Source of the DNA: Bacteroidota bacterium
GTDB taxonomy: Bacteria > Bacteroidota > Bacteroidia > Chitinophagales > Chitinophagaceae
DNA: 64,000 nucleotides
NCBI GenBank assembly: GCA_947448725.1
Contig: CANFOM010000004.1
Span: 62,001 to 126,000, forward strand
Direction of reading: 5' to 3'
Positions 26,741 through 36,073 of the stretch are shown here, one piece after another (within the stretch, counting starts at the first letter, position 1; each line of letters starts with the position of its first letter). The position numbers and the translations under genes were made by a program. Under the pieces are notes generated by a model that saw only the letters and a list, made by a program, of their open reading frames with translations, was not told where the DNA came from and ran no database searches.

Positions 26741-27102
26741 TAACACTCTACTTAATATTAATTATTGTTGCTGCTGCTGGCCTTGGATTTATGGTTTTAA
26801 TTCAAAACCCAAAAGGCGGCGGTTTAAACGCCAATGTGGGCGGTTTGACCAACAATTTCATGGGCGTTAAGCAAACCACTGATGTACTTGAAAAAGGCAC
26901 TTGGATATTTGCTGCTGTTATTGCAGTATTGGCTATGACTTCTACGCTATTTTTAAAATCTGGTGGAAGCGATGGCGATAAAGGAATATTGAATAAAGTA
27001 AATACTTCTATCACTGCCCCTGCCGCCACCCCAGCTCCAGTTGCTGCGCCTGCAAATGCGCCTGCTGCTCCAGCTGCAACCCCAGCTAAGGATAAGAAAT
27101 AA
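26737..27102 (+). CDS. secG: Preprotein translocase subunit SecG
   Basis: Small inner membrane subunit that assists SecYE-SecA protein export. The 121-residue protein has two transmembrane helices (about 3-21 and 54-75) joined by the family loop MVLIQNPKGGGLNANVGG (about 20-37). The C-terminal tail (about 92-121) is an Ala/Pro-rich, low-complexity stretch ending KDKK, longer than in E. coli but common in Bacteroidota. It overlaps the preceding gene by four bases and is followed by a terminator. Confidence 0.95.
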   Translation: MITLYLILIIVAAAGLGFMVLIQNPKGGGLNANVGGLTNNFMGVKQTTDVLEKGTWIFAAVIAVLAMTSTLFLKSGGSDGDKGILNKVNTSITAPAATPAPVAAPANAPAAPAATPAKDKK

Positions 27103-27129
27103 ACTACTACTACTTACTTAAAAATATTT

Positions 27130-27160
27130 AATCCCTCCCAATTGCTGGGAGGGATTTTTA
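27130..27160 (+). terminator. Rho-independent terminator of the miaB-secG operon
   Basis: AATCCCTCCCA, loop ATTGC, TGGGAGGGATT, then TTTA. The eleven-pair stem lies 27 bases after the secG stop. Confidence 0.9.
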
Positions 27161-27206
27161 TTGTATTATTGAATGTCCTATTTCAAGCTAGTTTACAGCG
27201 CCTACT

Positions 27207-28229
27207 ATGAAAAAGTTATTTTACTTAGTCTTCCTTCTTGTATTGGTCTATACCAGTTATAATTTATTGCTAAAAACCACTCATTTTTCAGGGGAGAAGA
27301 GCAGTTTTGTTTATACGCAAACAGGACTTTCAGATTTAGCAGATACATTAGTGGCGAAAAAAATTATTCTGGATAAACCAAGCTTCTTAATCTTTGCAAA
27401 AATTTTAAAGGTAGAAGACAAACTTAAACCGGGCAGGTTTTTAGTACTAAAAAATACAAGCCTATTAAACTTACTACGCATGCTTCGAAACAATCATCAA
27501 GCAAGTGTAAAATTTGTTTTAAATAAAGTGCGCACCAGAGCAGAATTAGCCAGATTAATGGGGGCCACTTTTTCCACGGACAGTGCCACTTGCGCGACTT
27601 ATTTAAACAGCAACGACTCATTAGCTAAATTCGAAACCGACACTATTCAATTACTCACTTTGTTTATTCCAAATACCTATGAGTTATATTGGTCTACCCC
27701 TATCGCTAAAATATTACAAAAAATGAAAGCGGCTGCCGATGCATTCTGGAGCAATAACCATCGTATGCAAAAAGCCAAAGCATTAGGACTAACTCCAAAT
27801 GAAGTGTATACTTTGGCTTCCATTGTTGAAGAAGAAACTAATAACGATTCCGACAAAACCATTATTGCAAGCGTGTATCAAAACAGACTTAAAATAAATA
27901 TGCCCTTACAAGCCTGCCCCACTATTAAATATGCGATGCAGGATTTTACTTTAACTAGGATCTATGATAAATATTTAAGTAACCCTTCCCCTTACAATAC
28001 CTATAAAAATAAAGGATTGCCTCCTGGCCCTATTGGTACTCCTGCGCCCAAAACCATTGACTTGGTTTTAGATGCCCCCAATACCAATTATATTTATTTT
28101 GTGGCCAAAGCCGATTTTAGTGGTTACCATCATTTTAGTTCCAATTATACCGAACATATGAAATTTGCCAAAGAATATCAGCTTAAACTAGACGAATACC
28201 AAGCAAAGAAGAAGCAAAAAGAACAATAA
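27207..28229 (+). CDS. mltG: Endolytic peptidoglycan transglycosylase MltG
   Basis: Inner-membrane-anchored lytic transglycosylase (YceG family) that cuts nascent glycan strands and sets their length. The 340-residue protein has an N-terminal membrane anchor (about residues 3-20), a LysM-like region and the YceG catalytic domain. That domain contains the glutamate segment LASIVEEETN (about 208-217), IASVYQNRL and the substrate-binding NTYKNKGLPPGPIGTPA (about 269-285). The family call is clear. It is followed by the YihY-type gene 37 bases later. Confidence 0.93.
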   Translation: MKKLFYLVFLLVLVYTSYNLLLKTTHFSGEKSSFVYTQTGLSDLADTLVAKKIILDKPSFLIFAKILKVEDKLKPGRFLVLKNTSLLNLLRMLRNNHQASVKFVLNKVRTRAELARLMGATFSTDSATCATYLNSNDSLAKFETDTIQLLTLFIPNTYELYWSTPIAKILQKMKAAADAFWSNNHRMQKAKALGLTPNEVYTLASIVEEETNNDSDKTIIASVYQNRLKINMPLQACPTIKYAMQDFTLTRIYDKYLSNPSPYNTYKNKGLPPGPIGTPAPKTIDLVLDAPNTNYIYFVAKADFSGYHHFSSNYTEHMKFAKEYQLKLDEYQAKKKQKEQ

Positions 28230-28266
28230 AATAAGTTGTAAATTTATATTTAATAAAATCGCCTCC

Positions 28267-29220
28267 TTGAATTTATTCAAACAAATTAGATCCTTTTTTT
28301 TCCTTTTGGCCAATCCACCGTTTTTATTTTTAAAACGAAAGGCTAAAGTTATTTACATCCCAGGATTTGAGCGCGTTAATTTATACCAGGTAGTTAAATT
28401 TTTATTCAAGCAATTAAATACATTAGGCTTATATGACCGAGCATCAGCCATTTCCTTTAATTTAATTATGGCTTTACCCGCAGGATTTCTTTTCTTGTTT
28501 TCTATCATACCGTATTTCCCTTCTACTTTTAAAGTAAAAAAACAAATACTTTCTGTTTTCAAAGACATTGCCCCTAACTCTAGTACTTATAGATTCATTT
28601 TAGAAATAATCAATGATTTACTTAGTCAACATGTGGGTGTTTTTTCTTTTGGATTTTTACTCTTACTCTTTTACGCTTCCAATGCCATGACAGGCATTAT
28701 CAGAAGTTTTGACAAATCCATTATGCAAAACAAACCTTTTTTCTTGCACCAAAGAATGAGGGCCATTCGACTCACCATTATTTTAATCTTATTGGTTTTT
28801 GCAAGCTTATTGGTATTGATTGGACAAGATCAATTGACCACTTTATTAAGAGAAGTATTTGATATTAAAAGAAAAACCATCATCCCCTATTGGAATTTGG
28901 TAAGATGGAGCGTGATTATTTTATTGTTGTTTTTTGGTAACGCATTTATTTACAAGTACGCTCCACTTATTAAAGAAAAATGGTCCTTAATGTCACCAGG
29001 GGCTTTGTTGTCTACCTTACTCATGTTGCTTACTACCTTGGGGTTTTCCTATTGGGTCAACCACTTTAGCAGTTACAATAAAATATACGGATCCATTGGA
29101 ACCGTATTAGTGGTAATGACTTTGGTATATATCAACGCCCTTATCTTACTCATTGGATTTGAGCTAAACGTAAGTATAGAAGTGCTCAAAAAAGAACAGA
29201 ATCAGCTAGACTTACTTTAA
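28267..29220 (+). CDS. YihY/BrkB-family inner membrane protein
   Basis: A 317-residue protein with six hydrophobic segments and the family motif DRASAISFNLIMALPAGFLF (about residues 57-76), followed by FYASNAMTGIIRSFDKSI and the C-terminal YNKIYGSIGTVLVVM (about 276-290). The family was once called ribonuclease BN, wrongly; its members are probably transporters or envelope proteins of unknown substrate. The start is TTG at 28267. No better ATG is available upstream in frame. It probably shares a transcript with mltG. Confidence 0.88.
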   Translation: MNLFKQIRSFFFLLANPPFLFLKRKAKVIYIPGFERVNLYQVVKFLFKQLNTLGLYDRASAISFNLIMALPAGFLFLFSIIPYFPSTFKVKKQILSVFKDIAPNSSTYRFILEIINDLLSQHVGVFSFGFLLLLFYASNAMTGIIRSFDKSIMQNKPFFLHQRMRAIRLTIILILLVFASLLVLIGQDQLTTLLREVFDIKRKTIIPYWNLVRWSVIILLLFFGNAFIYKYAPLIKEKWSLMSPGALLSTLLMLLTTLGFSYWVNHFSSYNKIYGSIGTVLVVMTLVYINALILLIGFELNVSIEVLKKEQNQLDLL

Positions 29221-29267
29221 TAGTTAGCTTTATATTAATACCTCCACTTAGTTATAAAAAAGGGGAA

Positions 29268-30524
29268 CTATTTATTGGCCATATCTGGAATCAGATCCGA
29301 TTGGTACATCCCAGCATCTAATTTAGCTTTGGTTTCACTAAAGGCCTTCAAGGTTAAATCAATTTCTTCTTGTGTATGATCGGCCGTAGGAATGAGTCTA
29401 TAAATAATATGTCCTTTCGGAATAACAGGATACACAACAATGGAACAAAATATTTTATAGTTTTCTCTGATATCCATTACCATCGCAGTTGCTTCTTCTA
29501 CACCACCTTTCATATACACGGGTGTTACTACCGAATCGGTTTTACCAATATCAAATCCTTTTTCTTTCAATCCATTTTGCAAGGCCAATGCATTTTTCCA
29601 AAGCTTAGCTTTCAACTCAGGCTTTGATCTTAATAATTCTAAACGCTTCAAGTTACCTACTACATAAGGCATGGGTAAACTTTTAGCAAAAATTTGAGAA
29701 CGAATATTGTAACGGATATAATCAATAATTGTTGTAGGCCCAGCCATAAAAGCACCAATAGAAGCCATGCTTTTTGCAAAAGTAGAAAAATATAAATCTA
29801 TTTCGTCTTGACAACCTTGTTCCTCGCCTGCCCCTGCTCCAGTTTTACCCAAGGTTCCAAAACCATGTGCGTCATCTACCAATAAACGAAAAGCTACTTT
29901 CTTTTTTAAAGCTGCTATTTCTTTTAATTTACCTTGGTCTCCTGCCATACCAAATACGCCTTCTGTAATTACCAATATACCGCCAGAAGCTTGTTTATCT
30001 ACTAAAGCTTGTGCTCTTATCAATTGCTTTTCGCAATCTTCCACATCATTGTGCTTGTAAACAAATCGATGTCCTGGTATCATTCTTAAGGCATCTATAA
30101 TACAAGCATGACATTCTGCATCATATACCACCACATCATGTCTACCACACAAAGCATCTATAGCGCTCATAATTCCTTGATATCCATAATTCATTAAAAT
30201 TGCATCTTCTTTAAATACAAATGCGGCCAATTCCCTTTCTAATTGCTCATGTAAATCGCTATTTCCACTCATCATTCTAGCACCCATTGGTAAAGCCAAA
30301 CCATACTTTGCACTAGCATCGGCATCTGCCTTACGCACTTCTGGATGATTGGCCAATCCTAAATAATTATTCAAACTCCAAACAATCATTTCTTGACCTC
30401 TAAATTTCATTTTTGAGCCAATCTCCCCCTCTAATTTTGGGAAAGCAAAATAACCATGCGCTCTTTCACGGTATTGACCAATAGGCCCGTAATTCTTGAT
30501 TAGCCTTTCAAATATATCTGCCAT
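29268..30524 (-). CDS. Serine palmitoyltransferase-type alpha-oxoamine synthase
   Basis: PLP-dependent enzyme of the alpha-oxoamine synthase family. Bacteroidota members of this length (418 residues) and sequence condense serine with an acyl-CoA to start sphingolipid synthesis. Visible motifs are NNYLGLANHPEV (about 52-63), the PLP-aspartate region LLVDDAHGFGTLG (about 214-226) and the PLP-lysine segment STFAKSMAS (about 249-257). Glycine C-acetyltransferase and 8-amino-7-oxononanoate synthase are the alternatives. The N-terminal extension ahead of the fold and the absence of biotin or threonine genes nearby favour SPT. A -7 element lies 19 bases upstream. Confidence 0.85.
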   Translation of the reverse strand: MADIFERLIKNYGPIGQYRERAHGYFAFPKLEGEIGSKMKFRGQEMIVWSLNNYLGLANHPEVRKADADASAKYGLALPMGARMMSGNSDLHEQLERELAAFVFKEDAILMNYGYQGIMSAIDALCGRHDVVVYDAECHACIIDALRMIPGHRFVYKHNDVEDCEKQLIRAQALVDKQASGGILVITEGVFGMAGDQGKLKEIAALKKKVAFRLLVDDAHGFGTLGKTGAGAGEEQGCQDEIDLYFSTFAKSMASIGAFMAGPTTIIDYIRYNIRSQIFAKSLPMPYVVGNLKRLELLRSKPELKAKLWKNALALQNGLKEKGFDIGKTDSVVTPVYMKGGVEEATAMVMDIRENYKIFCSIVVYPVIPKGHIIYRLIPTADHTQEEIDLTLKAFSETKAKLDAGMYQSDLIPDMANK

Positions 30525-30543
30525 ATTATCTTTTTATGTTAAG

Positions 30544-30551
30544 CAAATTTA
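30544..30551 (-). promoter_or_regulatory. -7 promoter element (TAAATTTG) for the serine palmitoyltransferase gene
   Basis: Minus-strand TAAATTTG matches TAnnTTTG, 19 bases before the ATG at 30524. Confidence 0.5.
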
Positions 30552-30641
30552 ATGATTTTTTTCACTTTATTAGCTTAATAAATAGCTGTAAATTGCAAGG
30601 GCAATGCCTTTTTAAAAACAGGCCTACCACAGCACCAAAAA

Positions 30642-32306
30642 ATGAATCCCATGAGATATTTAGTATTCCTATGTTTTTGCTTTTTAACCCTTACCACCCA
30701 TGCGCAAAAGCCTAAATTAGTAAGCTCCATTTCAAAAACAAACCCTAAACCAAAATTGATTATTGGAATGGTCGTAGATCAAATGAGATGGGATTATGTA
30801 AATCGGTTCAAACCCTTTTTTACAAGCAATAAAGGGTTTTTACGTTTTGTGAATGAAGGCGCCACTTGTAACAACACTTTGATTCCCTATGTCCCTACAG
30901 TGACTGCTTGTGGACATACCTGTGTATATACAGGAAGCACCCCCTCCATTCATGGCATTACCGGAAATTCTTGGTTTGACAATGTAAAACAAAGAACGGT
31001 GTATTGTGTCGAAGACAATACGGTTCAAACCTTAGGAAGTACCAATAATAGTGCTGGTCAAATGAGTCCTGTTAATGTTTGGACGAGTACCCTAGGAGAT
31101 GAATTAAAATTGGCTACTAATTTTAAAAGCAAAGTATTTGGAATTTCAATAAAAGATCGTGGTGCTATTATCCCAGCTGGTCATGCAGCCAACGGCGCCT
31201 ATTGGTATGATTCAAAATCGGGAAATTTTATTAGTTCCACTTATTATGGACAAGCATTGCCTACTTGGGTAAGCAACTACAATGCCTTACATCGTCCGGA
31301 TAGCTTGTACTATAAAAACTGGAATTTGAGTTTAGCTAATTCCGTGTATGAAGCCAATTGCGATGCAGATGAAAACCTTTATGAAGCTACTCCCTTTGGG
31401 AAAGAGGCCAAACATTTTCCGTATAGCTTAAAAGAATTTATAGGAAAAGATTATGGTAAAATTGCTTCAACGCCTTACGGAAATAACTTAGTGATTGAAT
31501 TAGCCAAACAAGCTTTATTGAATGAACATTTAGGCGCTGACGCTATCACAGATATGTTGGCCATTAGTTTTTCTTCCCCCGATTATATTGGTCATTCATT
31601 TGGTCCTGATTCATGGGAAACACTAGATGGGTATATTAAATTAGATGAAACCATTGCAGATTTTTTTAGCTTCCTAGATGAAAAAGTAGGCAAAGACAAT
31701 TACACTGTATTTTTAACGGCCGATCATGCAGTAGCCAATATACCTGCATTTGCAAAGAAACATAATTTACCTGGCGACAACTACGATGATGGCGCATTAA
31801 AAAATGATATACTTACCTGCTTAACCACGAATAATTTAAATCCAAAAATAATTAGCGCAGTAAGTGAATACAATATTTATTTTAACCACAGCTTAATGGA
31901 TAGTTTAAATGTTAGCGCGGATAAACTAACCAGTATATTGACCAATTATTTAGAGAAAAAGCCATTGGTATTACAAGTAGTCGAAAGTAGAAAAGCAGCC
32001 AGTGCTCCCCTTCCACAAAATTTAAGAGAAAGAATTGTAAATGGCTTCACTCCACAAAGAAGTGGCGATTTAATGATCTTAACCAAGTCGGGAGTCGTAG
32101 ATGGTTACCCTACCGGAACCAGCCATGGCGTATTGTATAATTATGATGCGCATATTCCTTTATTATGGTATGGAGCAGGTATTAAAAAGGGAGTTGTGAA
32201 TAACATGACCTATATGACTGATATCGCACCCACTTTAAGTACTTTATTAGGCATCCAAATGCCAAGTGGCTCAATAGGTAAACCCATTTTAGAAGTACTA
32301 CAATAA
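30642..32306 (+). CDS. PafA-type alkaline phosphatase superfamily protein
   Basis: A 554-residue secreted phosphomonoesterase of the PafA type, which uses a threonine nucleophile and two zinc ions. Signal peptide about residues 1-21 (to THAQ). Expected residues are present: first metal Asp in VVDQMRWDY, nucleophile Thr in YVPTVTACGHT, Asn in TGNSWFDN, the Lys/Arg pair in SIKDRGAI, Asp/His in SSPDYIGHS, Asp-His in TADHAVAN and the last His in GTSHGVL. It should therefore be an active periplasmic phosphatase. In this family expression is often not repressed by phosphate; no Pho-box type site is evident to me. Confidence 0.9.
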   Translation: MNPMRYLVFLCFCFLTLTTHAQKPKLVSSISKTNPKPKLIIGMVVDQMRWDYVNRFKPFFTSNKGFLRFVNEGATCNNTLIPYVPTVTACGHTCVYTGSTPSIHGITGNSWFDNVKQRTVYCVEDNTVQTLGSTNNSAGQMSPVNVWTSTLGDELKLATNFKSKVFGISIKDRGAIIPAGHAANGAYWYDSKSGNFISSTYYGQALPTWVSNYNALHRPDSLYYKNWNLSLANSVYEANCDADENLYEATPFGKEAKHFPYSLKEFIGKDYGKIASTPYGNNLVIELAKQALLNEHLGADAITDMLAISFSSPDYIGHSFGPDSWETLDGYIKLDETIADFFSFLDEKVGKDNYTVFLTADHAVANIPAFAKKHNLPGDNYDDGALKNDILTCLTTNNLNPKIISAVSEYNIYFNHSLMDSLNVSADKLTSILTNYLEKKPLVLQVVESRKAASAPLPQNLRERIVNGFTPQRSGDLMILTKSGVVDGYPTGTSHGVLYNYDAHIPLLWYGAGIKKGVVNNMTYMTDIAPTLSTLLGIQMPSGSIGKPILEVLQ

Positions 32307-32428
32307 AATAGGCGCCTAGACAAATTGGTCATTTTTAACAAATACACAACGCATTATATAGATGTTGACCCAATACAATTTCGTATATTAGTAGTGACAA
32401 AATATTGTTGACCTAAAAAAAATAAACT

Positions 32429-32650
32429 ATGAAAAAACTATTATTCGCTGGATTATTTTTAATGGCTGTTAATTTTTCATTCGCGGCTGACAAATGCACT
32501 GCAGATTGTCATAAAGCAGAACACAAGTGCACTGCTGCCTGCCATAAAAACGGGGCTGGTCATGTTGCCAATCATGGAGAAAAAGGACACATGTGCAGTA
32601 CCAAAGATTGTAAACATGATTGCGGAAAAGATTGCATGAAGAAAGCGTAA
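32429..32650 (+). CDS. Small exported Cys/His-rich protein, putative metal binder
   Basis: A 73-residue protein with a clean Sec signal peptide (residues 1-19, ending SFAA) and a mature part of about 54 residues with eight Cys and seven His. Two copies of C-T-A-x-C-H (CX3CH) are followed by a His/Gly-rich middle and a C-terminal series MCSTKDCKHDCGKDC. No known family is recognised. Metal binding (Cu, Zn) in the periplasm is the simplest reading. CX3CH is not the standard CXXCH haem site, so a cytochrome is unlikely but not excluded. It has its own terminator downstream. Confidence 0.8.
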   Translation: MKKLLFAGLFLMAVNFSFAADKCTADCHKAEHKCTAACHKNGAGHVANHGEKGHMCSTKDCKHDCGKDCMKKA

Positions 32651-32667
32651 ATTAATTTACACCTATT

Positions 32668-32704
32668 AAAAAAGCCATCCCGTTGATTCGAGATGGCTTT
32701 TTAT
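32668..32704 (+). terminator. Rho-independent terminator after the Cys/His-rich gene
   Basis: AAAAAGCCATC paired with GATGGCTTTTT, eleven pairs around a 12-base loop, placed 19 bases after the stop codon of the 32429 gene. Confidence 0.85.
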
Positions 32705-32721
32705 ATTTTAATACTTGTTGA

Positions 32722-32749
32722 TTTTTATTTAGCAAGCTTTTTTTGCAAA
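32722..32749. repeat. 28-bp direct repeat of the icd 3' end, copy 1
   Basis: An exact 28-base copy of the sequence at 32800-32827, which includes the last codons and stop of icd. The two copies are offset by 78 bases, a multiple of three. On the minus strand the frame stays open between the icd stop and a second stop in this copy. Confidence 0.9.
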
Positions 32750-32799
32750 ATTTTCACAGAAAATTTAAAATCATTAAAGTTGCAAAAAAGGATTGCAAT

Positions 32800-32827
32800 T
32801 TTTTATTTAGCAAGCTTTTTTTGCAAA
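32800..32827. repeat. 28-bp direct repeat of the icd 3' end, copy 2
   Basis: The copy that forms the true icd C-terminus (LQKKLAK and stop). It is identical to 32722-32749. Between the copies a TTGCAA-containing inverted repeat (TTGCAAAAAAGGATTGCAA at 32780-32798) is also present. Confidence 0.9.
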
Positions 32828-34035
32828 TTCGAATCTAGTGCGTCCAAGAACTCTTCTGTATAAACATAATGATCGCCATGTTTAACTTTATTGCCATGAA
32901 CACAAACTGCTAAGTCTTTGGTCATAATACCCGACTCTACTGTTTCAACACAAACCTCTTCTAATGCTTTGCTAAAATGTATTAATTCTTGGTTATTGTC
33001 TAATTGACCACGGAATTCTAATCCTCTAGTCCATGCAAAAATAGAAGCTATCGGGTTGGTAGAAGTCCTATTCCCTTTTTGATGTTCGCGATAATGACGC
33101 GTTACTGTACCATGAGCTGCTTCGGCTTCCATTACTTTACCATCGGGTGTAATTAAAGTAGAAGTCATTAAACCCAAAGAACCGAAACCTTGAGCCACTG
33201 TATCAGACTGCACATCTCCGTCATAATTTTTACAAGCCCAAACAAAATTACCATTCCATTTTAAGGCACTCGCTACCATATCATCAATTAAACGATGCTC
33301 ATAAGTAATTCCAGCAGTTGCATATTTGGCCTTAAATTCATTTTGATAAACATCTTCAAAAATATCTTTGAAACGACCATCGTATTTTTTTAAGATCGTA
33401 TTCTTTGTAGACAAGTATAAAGGCCATTTTTTAGCCAAAGCTTGGTTAAAACAAGCACGTGCAAAACCATAAATACTTTCATCTGTATTGTACATAGCCA
33501 TTGCAACACCATCTCCTTTGAAATTAAATACTTCAAATTCTTGTTTCGTGCCATCCTCTCCTTCAAACTTAATCGTTAATTTACCTTTTCCTTTGGTTAC
33601 GAAATCGGTAGCACGGTACTGGTCACCAAAAGCGTGACGTCCAATACAAATAGGTGCCGTCCAATTAGGTACCAAACGAGGTACATTGTTACAAACAATT
33701 GGCTCTCTAAAAACAGTACCGTCTAATATATTACGAATAGTGCCATTAGGGCTCTTCCACATTTGTTTTAATTTGAACTCTTCTACTCTTTGCTCATCGG
33801 GTGTAATAGTAGCACATTTAATACCTACCCCATATTGTTTAATGGCATTGGCGGCATCAACAGTTACTTGGTCATTGGTCTCGTCACGATATTCCATTCC
33901 TAAATCGTAATACTTAATATCAATCTCTAAATAAGGTAGAATTAATTTGTCTTTAATAAATTTCCAAATAATTCGAGTCATTTCATCACCATCCAATTCA
34001 ACCACCGGATTGGCTACTTTGATTTTTTGTCCCAT
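32803..34035 (-). CDS. icd: NADP-dependent isocitrate dehydrogenase, eukaryotic type
   Basis: TCA-cycle enzyme oxidising isocitrate to 2-oxoglutarate with NADP. The 410-residue protein is of the eukaryotic-like subfamily: [15 protein letters not shown] at the N-terminus, [14 protein letters not shown], the substrate-binding [19 protein letters not shown] (positions about 94-112), DDMVASALK and the cofactor segment [16 protein letters not shown] begin at ATG 34035. A longer reading from 34071 would start upstream of the -7 element at 34055. The 3' end is repeated 78 bases downstream. Confidence 0.95.
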   Translation of the reverse strand: MGQKIKVANPVVELDGDEMTRIIWKFIKDKLILPYLEIDIKYYDLGMEYRDETNDQVTVDAANAIKQYGVGIKCATITPDEQRVEEFKLKQMWKSPNGTIRNILDGTVFREPIVCNNVPRLVPNWTAPICIGRHAFGDQYRATDFVTKGKGKLTIKFEGEDGTKQEFEVFNFKGDGVAMAMYNTDESIYGFARACFNQALAKKWPLYLSTKNTILKKYDGRFKDIFEDVYQNEFKAKYATAGITYEHRLIDDMVASALKWNGNFVWACKNYDGDVQSDTVAQGFGSLGLMTSTLITPDGKVMEAEAAHGTVTRHYREHQKGNRTSTNPIASIFAWTRGLEFRGQLDNNQELIHFSKALEEVCVETVESGIMTKDLAVCVHGNKVKHGDHYVYTEEFLDALDSNLQKKLAK

Positions 34036-34054
34036 AGTTTTAAAATTTTGTATG

Positions 34055-34062
34055 CAAATGTA
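34055..34062 (-). promoter_or_regulatory. -7 promoter element (TACATTTG) deciding the icd start
   Basis: Minus-strand TACATTTG, matching TAnnTTTG, 19 bases upstream of ATG 34035. It excludes the further-upstream in-frame start at 34071. Confidence 0.5.
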
Positions 34063-34121
34063 CAAAAACAAACTTTACAAAAAGCTGATATTGGCTAGTA
34101 AAATGCCCCTTTAATGGCCTA

Positions 34122-35990
34122 CTATATATTCACAATTAAGACCGGTATTGGAACCTTATGCCTTACCGATTCGATGGTTTCACCAAAGATATAGTCTTTC
34201 CACCCTTGGTGTCGATGCCCTCCCATGACTAATAACTTAGCATCATAAGTTTTTACTATTTTAACAATTTCCTTCACTCTATTCTCATAGCCCAAATAAG
34301 TAGTTACTTTATAGCCTTTCAATTGCAGTGCCTGCGCATAAGTGTCTAACCTTGCTTGGTCTTTTCTAGTTTCTATATCATCACTTGCTTCCTGCAAATA
34401 TTTTGCAGTGGCGCTTTCTACCACATGTATAAATATAAATTCAGTCGCTTGATGTGCATGCTGAATAGCCGTTTTAATAAGTTTTGCATCGGCTACCGAA
34501 AAGTCAACAGCTATTGCAATTTTATTCACCGGTGCCTCTTGTGTCCAATCTAATTCAATCATTTCTCCATGAAACCCTTCTTCCACATTGGCATGATGTC
34601 TTTTTAAGAAAATTGGAAAGGCGATGATATACACCAGCAAGGCTAAAAATAAAAGTACTAGAATTATTAGCAATATTTTTAGAAAACCATTTCCAGTTCC
34701 ATGATAAAAAGAAGTCACAAAACCAAGTACCAAGTTCCCATTTAGAAATACTAAAATACTGGCTACCAGCCAAGCGAGTAATTTCACTTTCCATCCAATG
34801 ACAAATTCGCCCATAGTAGTTTTATCACTTACAAAATGAATAAGAGGTATCACTGCAAAGCCTAATTGTAAACTTAAAATAACTTGACTTAATACCAGCA
34901 GTTCATCAACATGTTCTTCTCCCATAATGCCAATTACTAATAGTGCTGGAATGATGGCGATGAGTCGGGTCAATAATCTTCTAATCCATGGATTTAATCT
35001 CAATTTTAAATAACCTTCCATTACAATCTGACCCGCCAAAGTGCCGGTCACGGTAGAGCTTTGCCCAGCAGCAATTAAAGCAATCGCAAATAAAATAGGC
35101 GCCAATTTAGATCCCAATAAAGGGGCTAACATCGAATGTGCTTCTTCAATTCGAGCTACCTGCGTATTACCAGTTGTAAAAAAAGCAGTGGCTGCTAAAA
35201 TTAAAATGGATGCATTTACAAAAAAGGCCGCATTTAAGGCTACGGCACTATCTATAAAATTATATAAAATTGATTTTCGAATCCCCTTGCTACTTCGTTC
35301 TATTTTTCGTGTTTGCACTAATGCCGAATGTAAATATAAATTATGCGGCATCACCGTCGCACCAATAATGCCCACTGCAATGTATAATGCTTCAGGCGAT
35401 AATTTTGTAGGTATAAAGCCTTTAATTGCATAAGATAAATCTGGTTTTGCGATAAACATTTGCATTAAAAAACTAAATCCTATGGTGGCTACCAACACTA
35501 AAATAAAAGCTTCCATTTTTCGAATTCCATACCGTTGCAAAAACAAAAATAAAAAAGTATCAAAAACGGTTATCATAGTGCCATACATTAAAGGCATCCC
35601 CGTTAATAACTTAATCCCAATGGCCATGCCCAATACTTCGGCTAAATCGGTTGCAGCAATGGCCAACTCTGCCAATAGGTATAAAATAAAATTAATAAAG
35701 GGAGGATAAGTTTCTCTATTGGCTTGTGCTAAATCTAATCGACGAACAATGCCTAGTCTTGCACTTAAACTTTGCAATAAGATGGCCATAAAATTACTTA
35801 ATAATAAGACCCAAATTAATTGGTACCCGAATTTTGCCCCACCTTGTAAATCGGTGGCCCAATTACCAGGATCCATATAACCTACACTCACTAAGTAAGC
35901 AGGGCCTAAAAAAGCCAATAGTTTACGCCATCCTTTCTTATTTTGAATGGAAACCGATTCATGTAAATTATCTAAAGACTTATCTGCCAT
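34122..35990 (-). CDS. mntH: Nramp-family divalent metal transporter fused to a UspA domain
   Basis: A 622-residue protein. The N-terminal part (about residues 20-430) is an Nramp/MntH proton-coupled Mn2+/Fe2+ importer with eleven or so helices. Both metal-site motifs are present: DPGNWATD (about 41-48) and VMPHNLYLHS (about 213-222). After a last membrane helix and an acidic linker, residues about 489-622 form a universal stress protein (UspA-like) domain with strand AIAVDF, the nucleotide-loop MGGHRHQGW and terminal VPIPVLIV. Ordinary MntH ends near 420 residues, so this is a real fusion, possibly letting the cytoplasmic domain sense nucleotides. Fe versus Mn preference is not decidable. 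Confidence 0.93.
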   Translation of the reverse strand: MADKSLDNLHESVSIQNKKGWRKLLAFLGPAYLVSVGYMDPGNWATDLQGGAKFGYQLIWVLLLSNFMAILLQSLSARLGIVRRLDLAQANRETYPPFINFILYLLAELAIAATDLAEVLGMAIGIKLLTGMPLMYGTMITVFDTFLFLFLQRYGIRKMEAFILVLVATIGFSFLMQMFIAKPDLSYAIKGFIPTKLSPEALYIAVGIIGATVMPHNLYLHSALVQTRKIERSSKGIRKSILYNFIDSAVALNAAFFVNASILILAATAFFTTGNTQVARIEEAHSMLAPLLGSKLAPILFAIALIAAGQSSTVTGTLAGQIVMEGYLKLRLNPWIRRLLTRLIAIIPALLVIGIMGEEHVDELLVLSQVILSLQLGFAVIPLIHFVSDKTTMGEFVIGWKVKLLAWLVASILVFLNGNLVLGFVTSFYHGTGNGFLKILLIILVLLFLALLVYIIAFPIFLKRHHANVEEGFHGEMIELDWTQEAPVNKIAIAVDFSVADAKLIKTAIQHAHQATEFIFIHVVESATAKYLQEASDDIETRKDQARLDTYAQALQLKGYKVTTYLGYENRVKEIVKIVKTYDAKLLVMGGHRHQGWKDYIFGETIESVRHKVPIPVLIVNI

Positions 35991-36073
35991 AGTAGAGCAC
36001 CCCTCGTTTATGTGTAAATTTAATCATAAAAGCTTTGTGGAACTCGGTTTGTTAGTCTATTTTAGCAAAAAAA

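Noticed and set aside
32429..32650. A c-type cytochrome in the small Cys/His-rich protein
   Set aside because: No standard CXXCH is present; the two units are CX3CH and no distal ligand pattern is clear. Kept only as a weaker alternative.
35041..35433. A 130-codon plus-strand reading frame inside the Nramp gene
   Set aside because: Opposite strand to a clear gene, no start signal and no domain.
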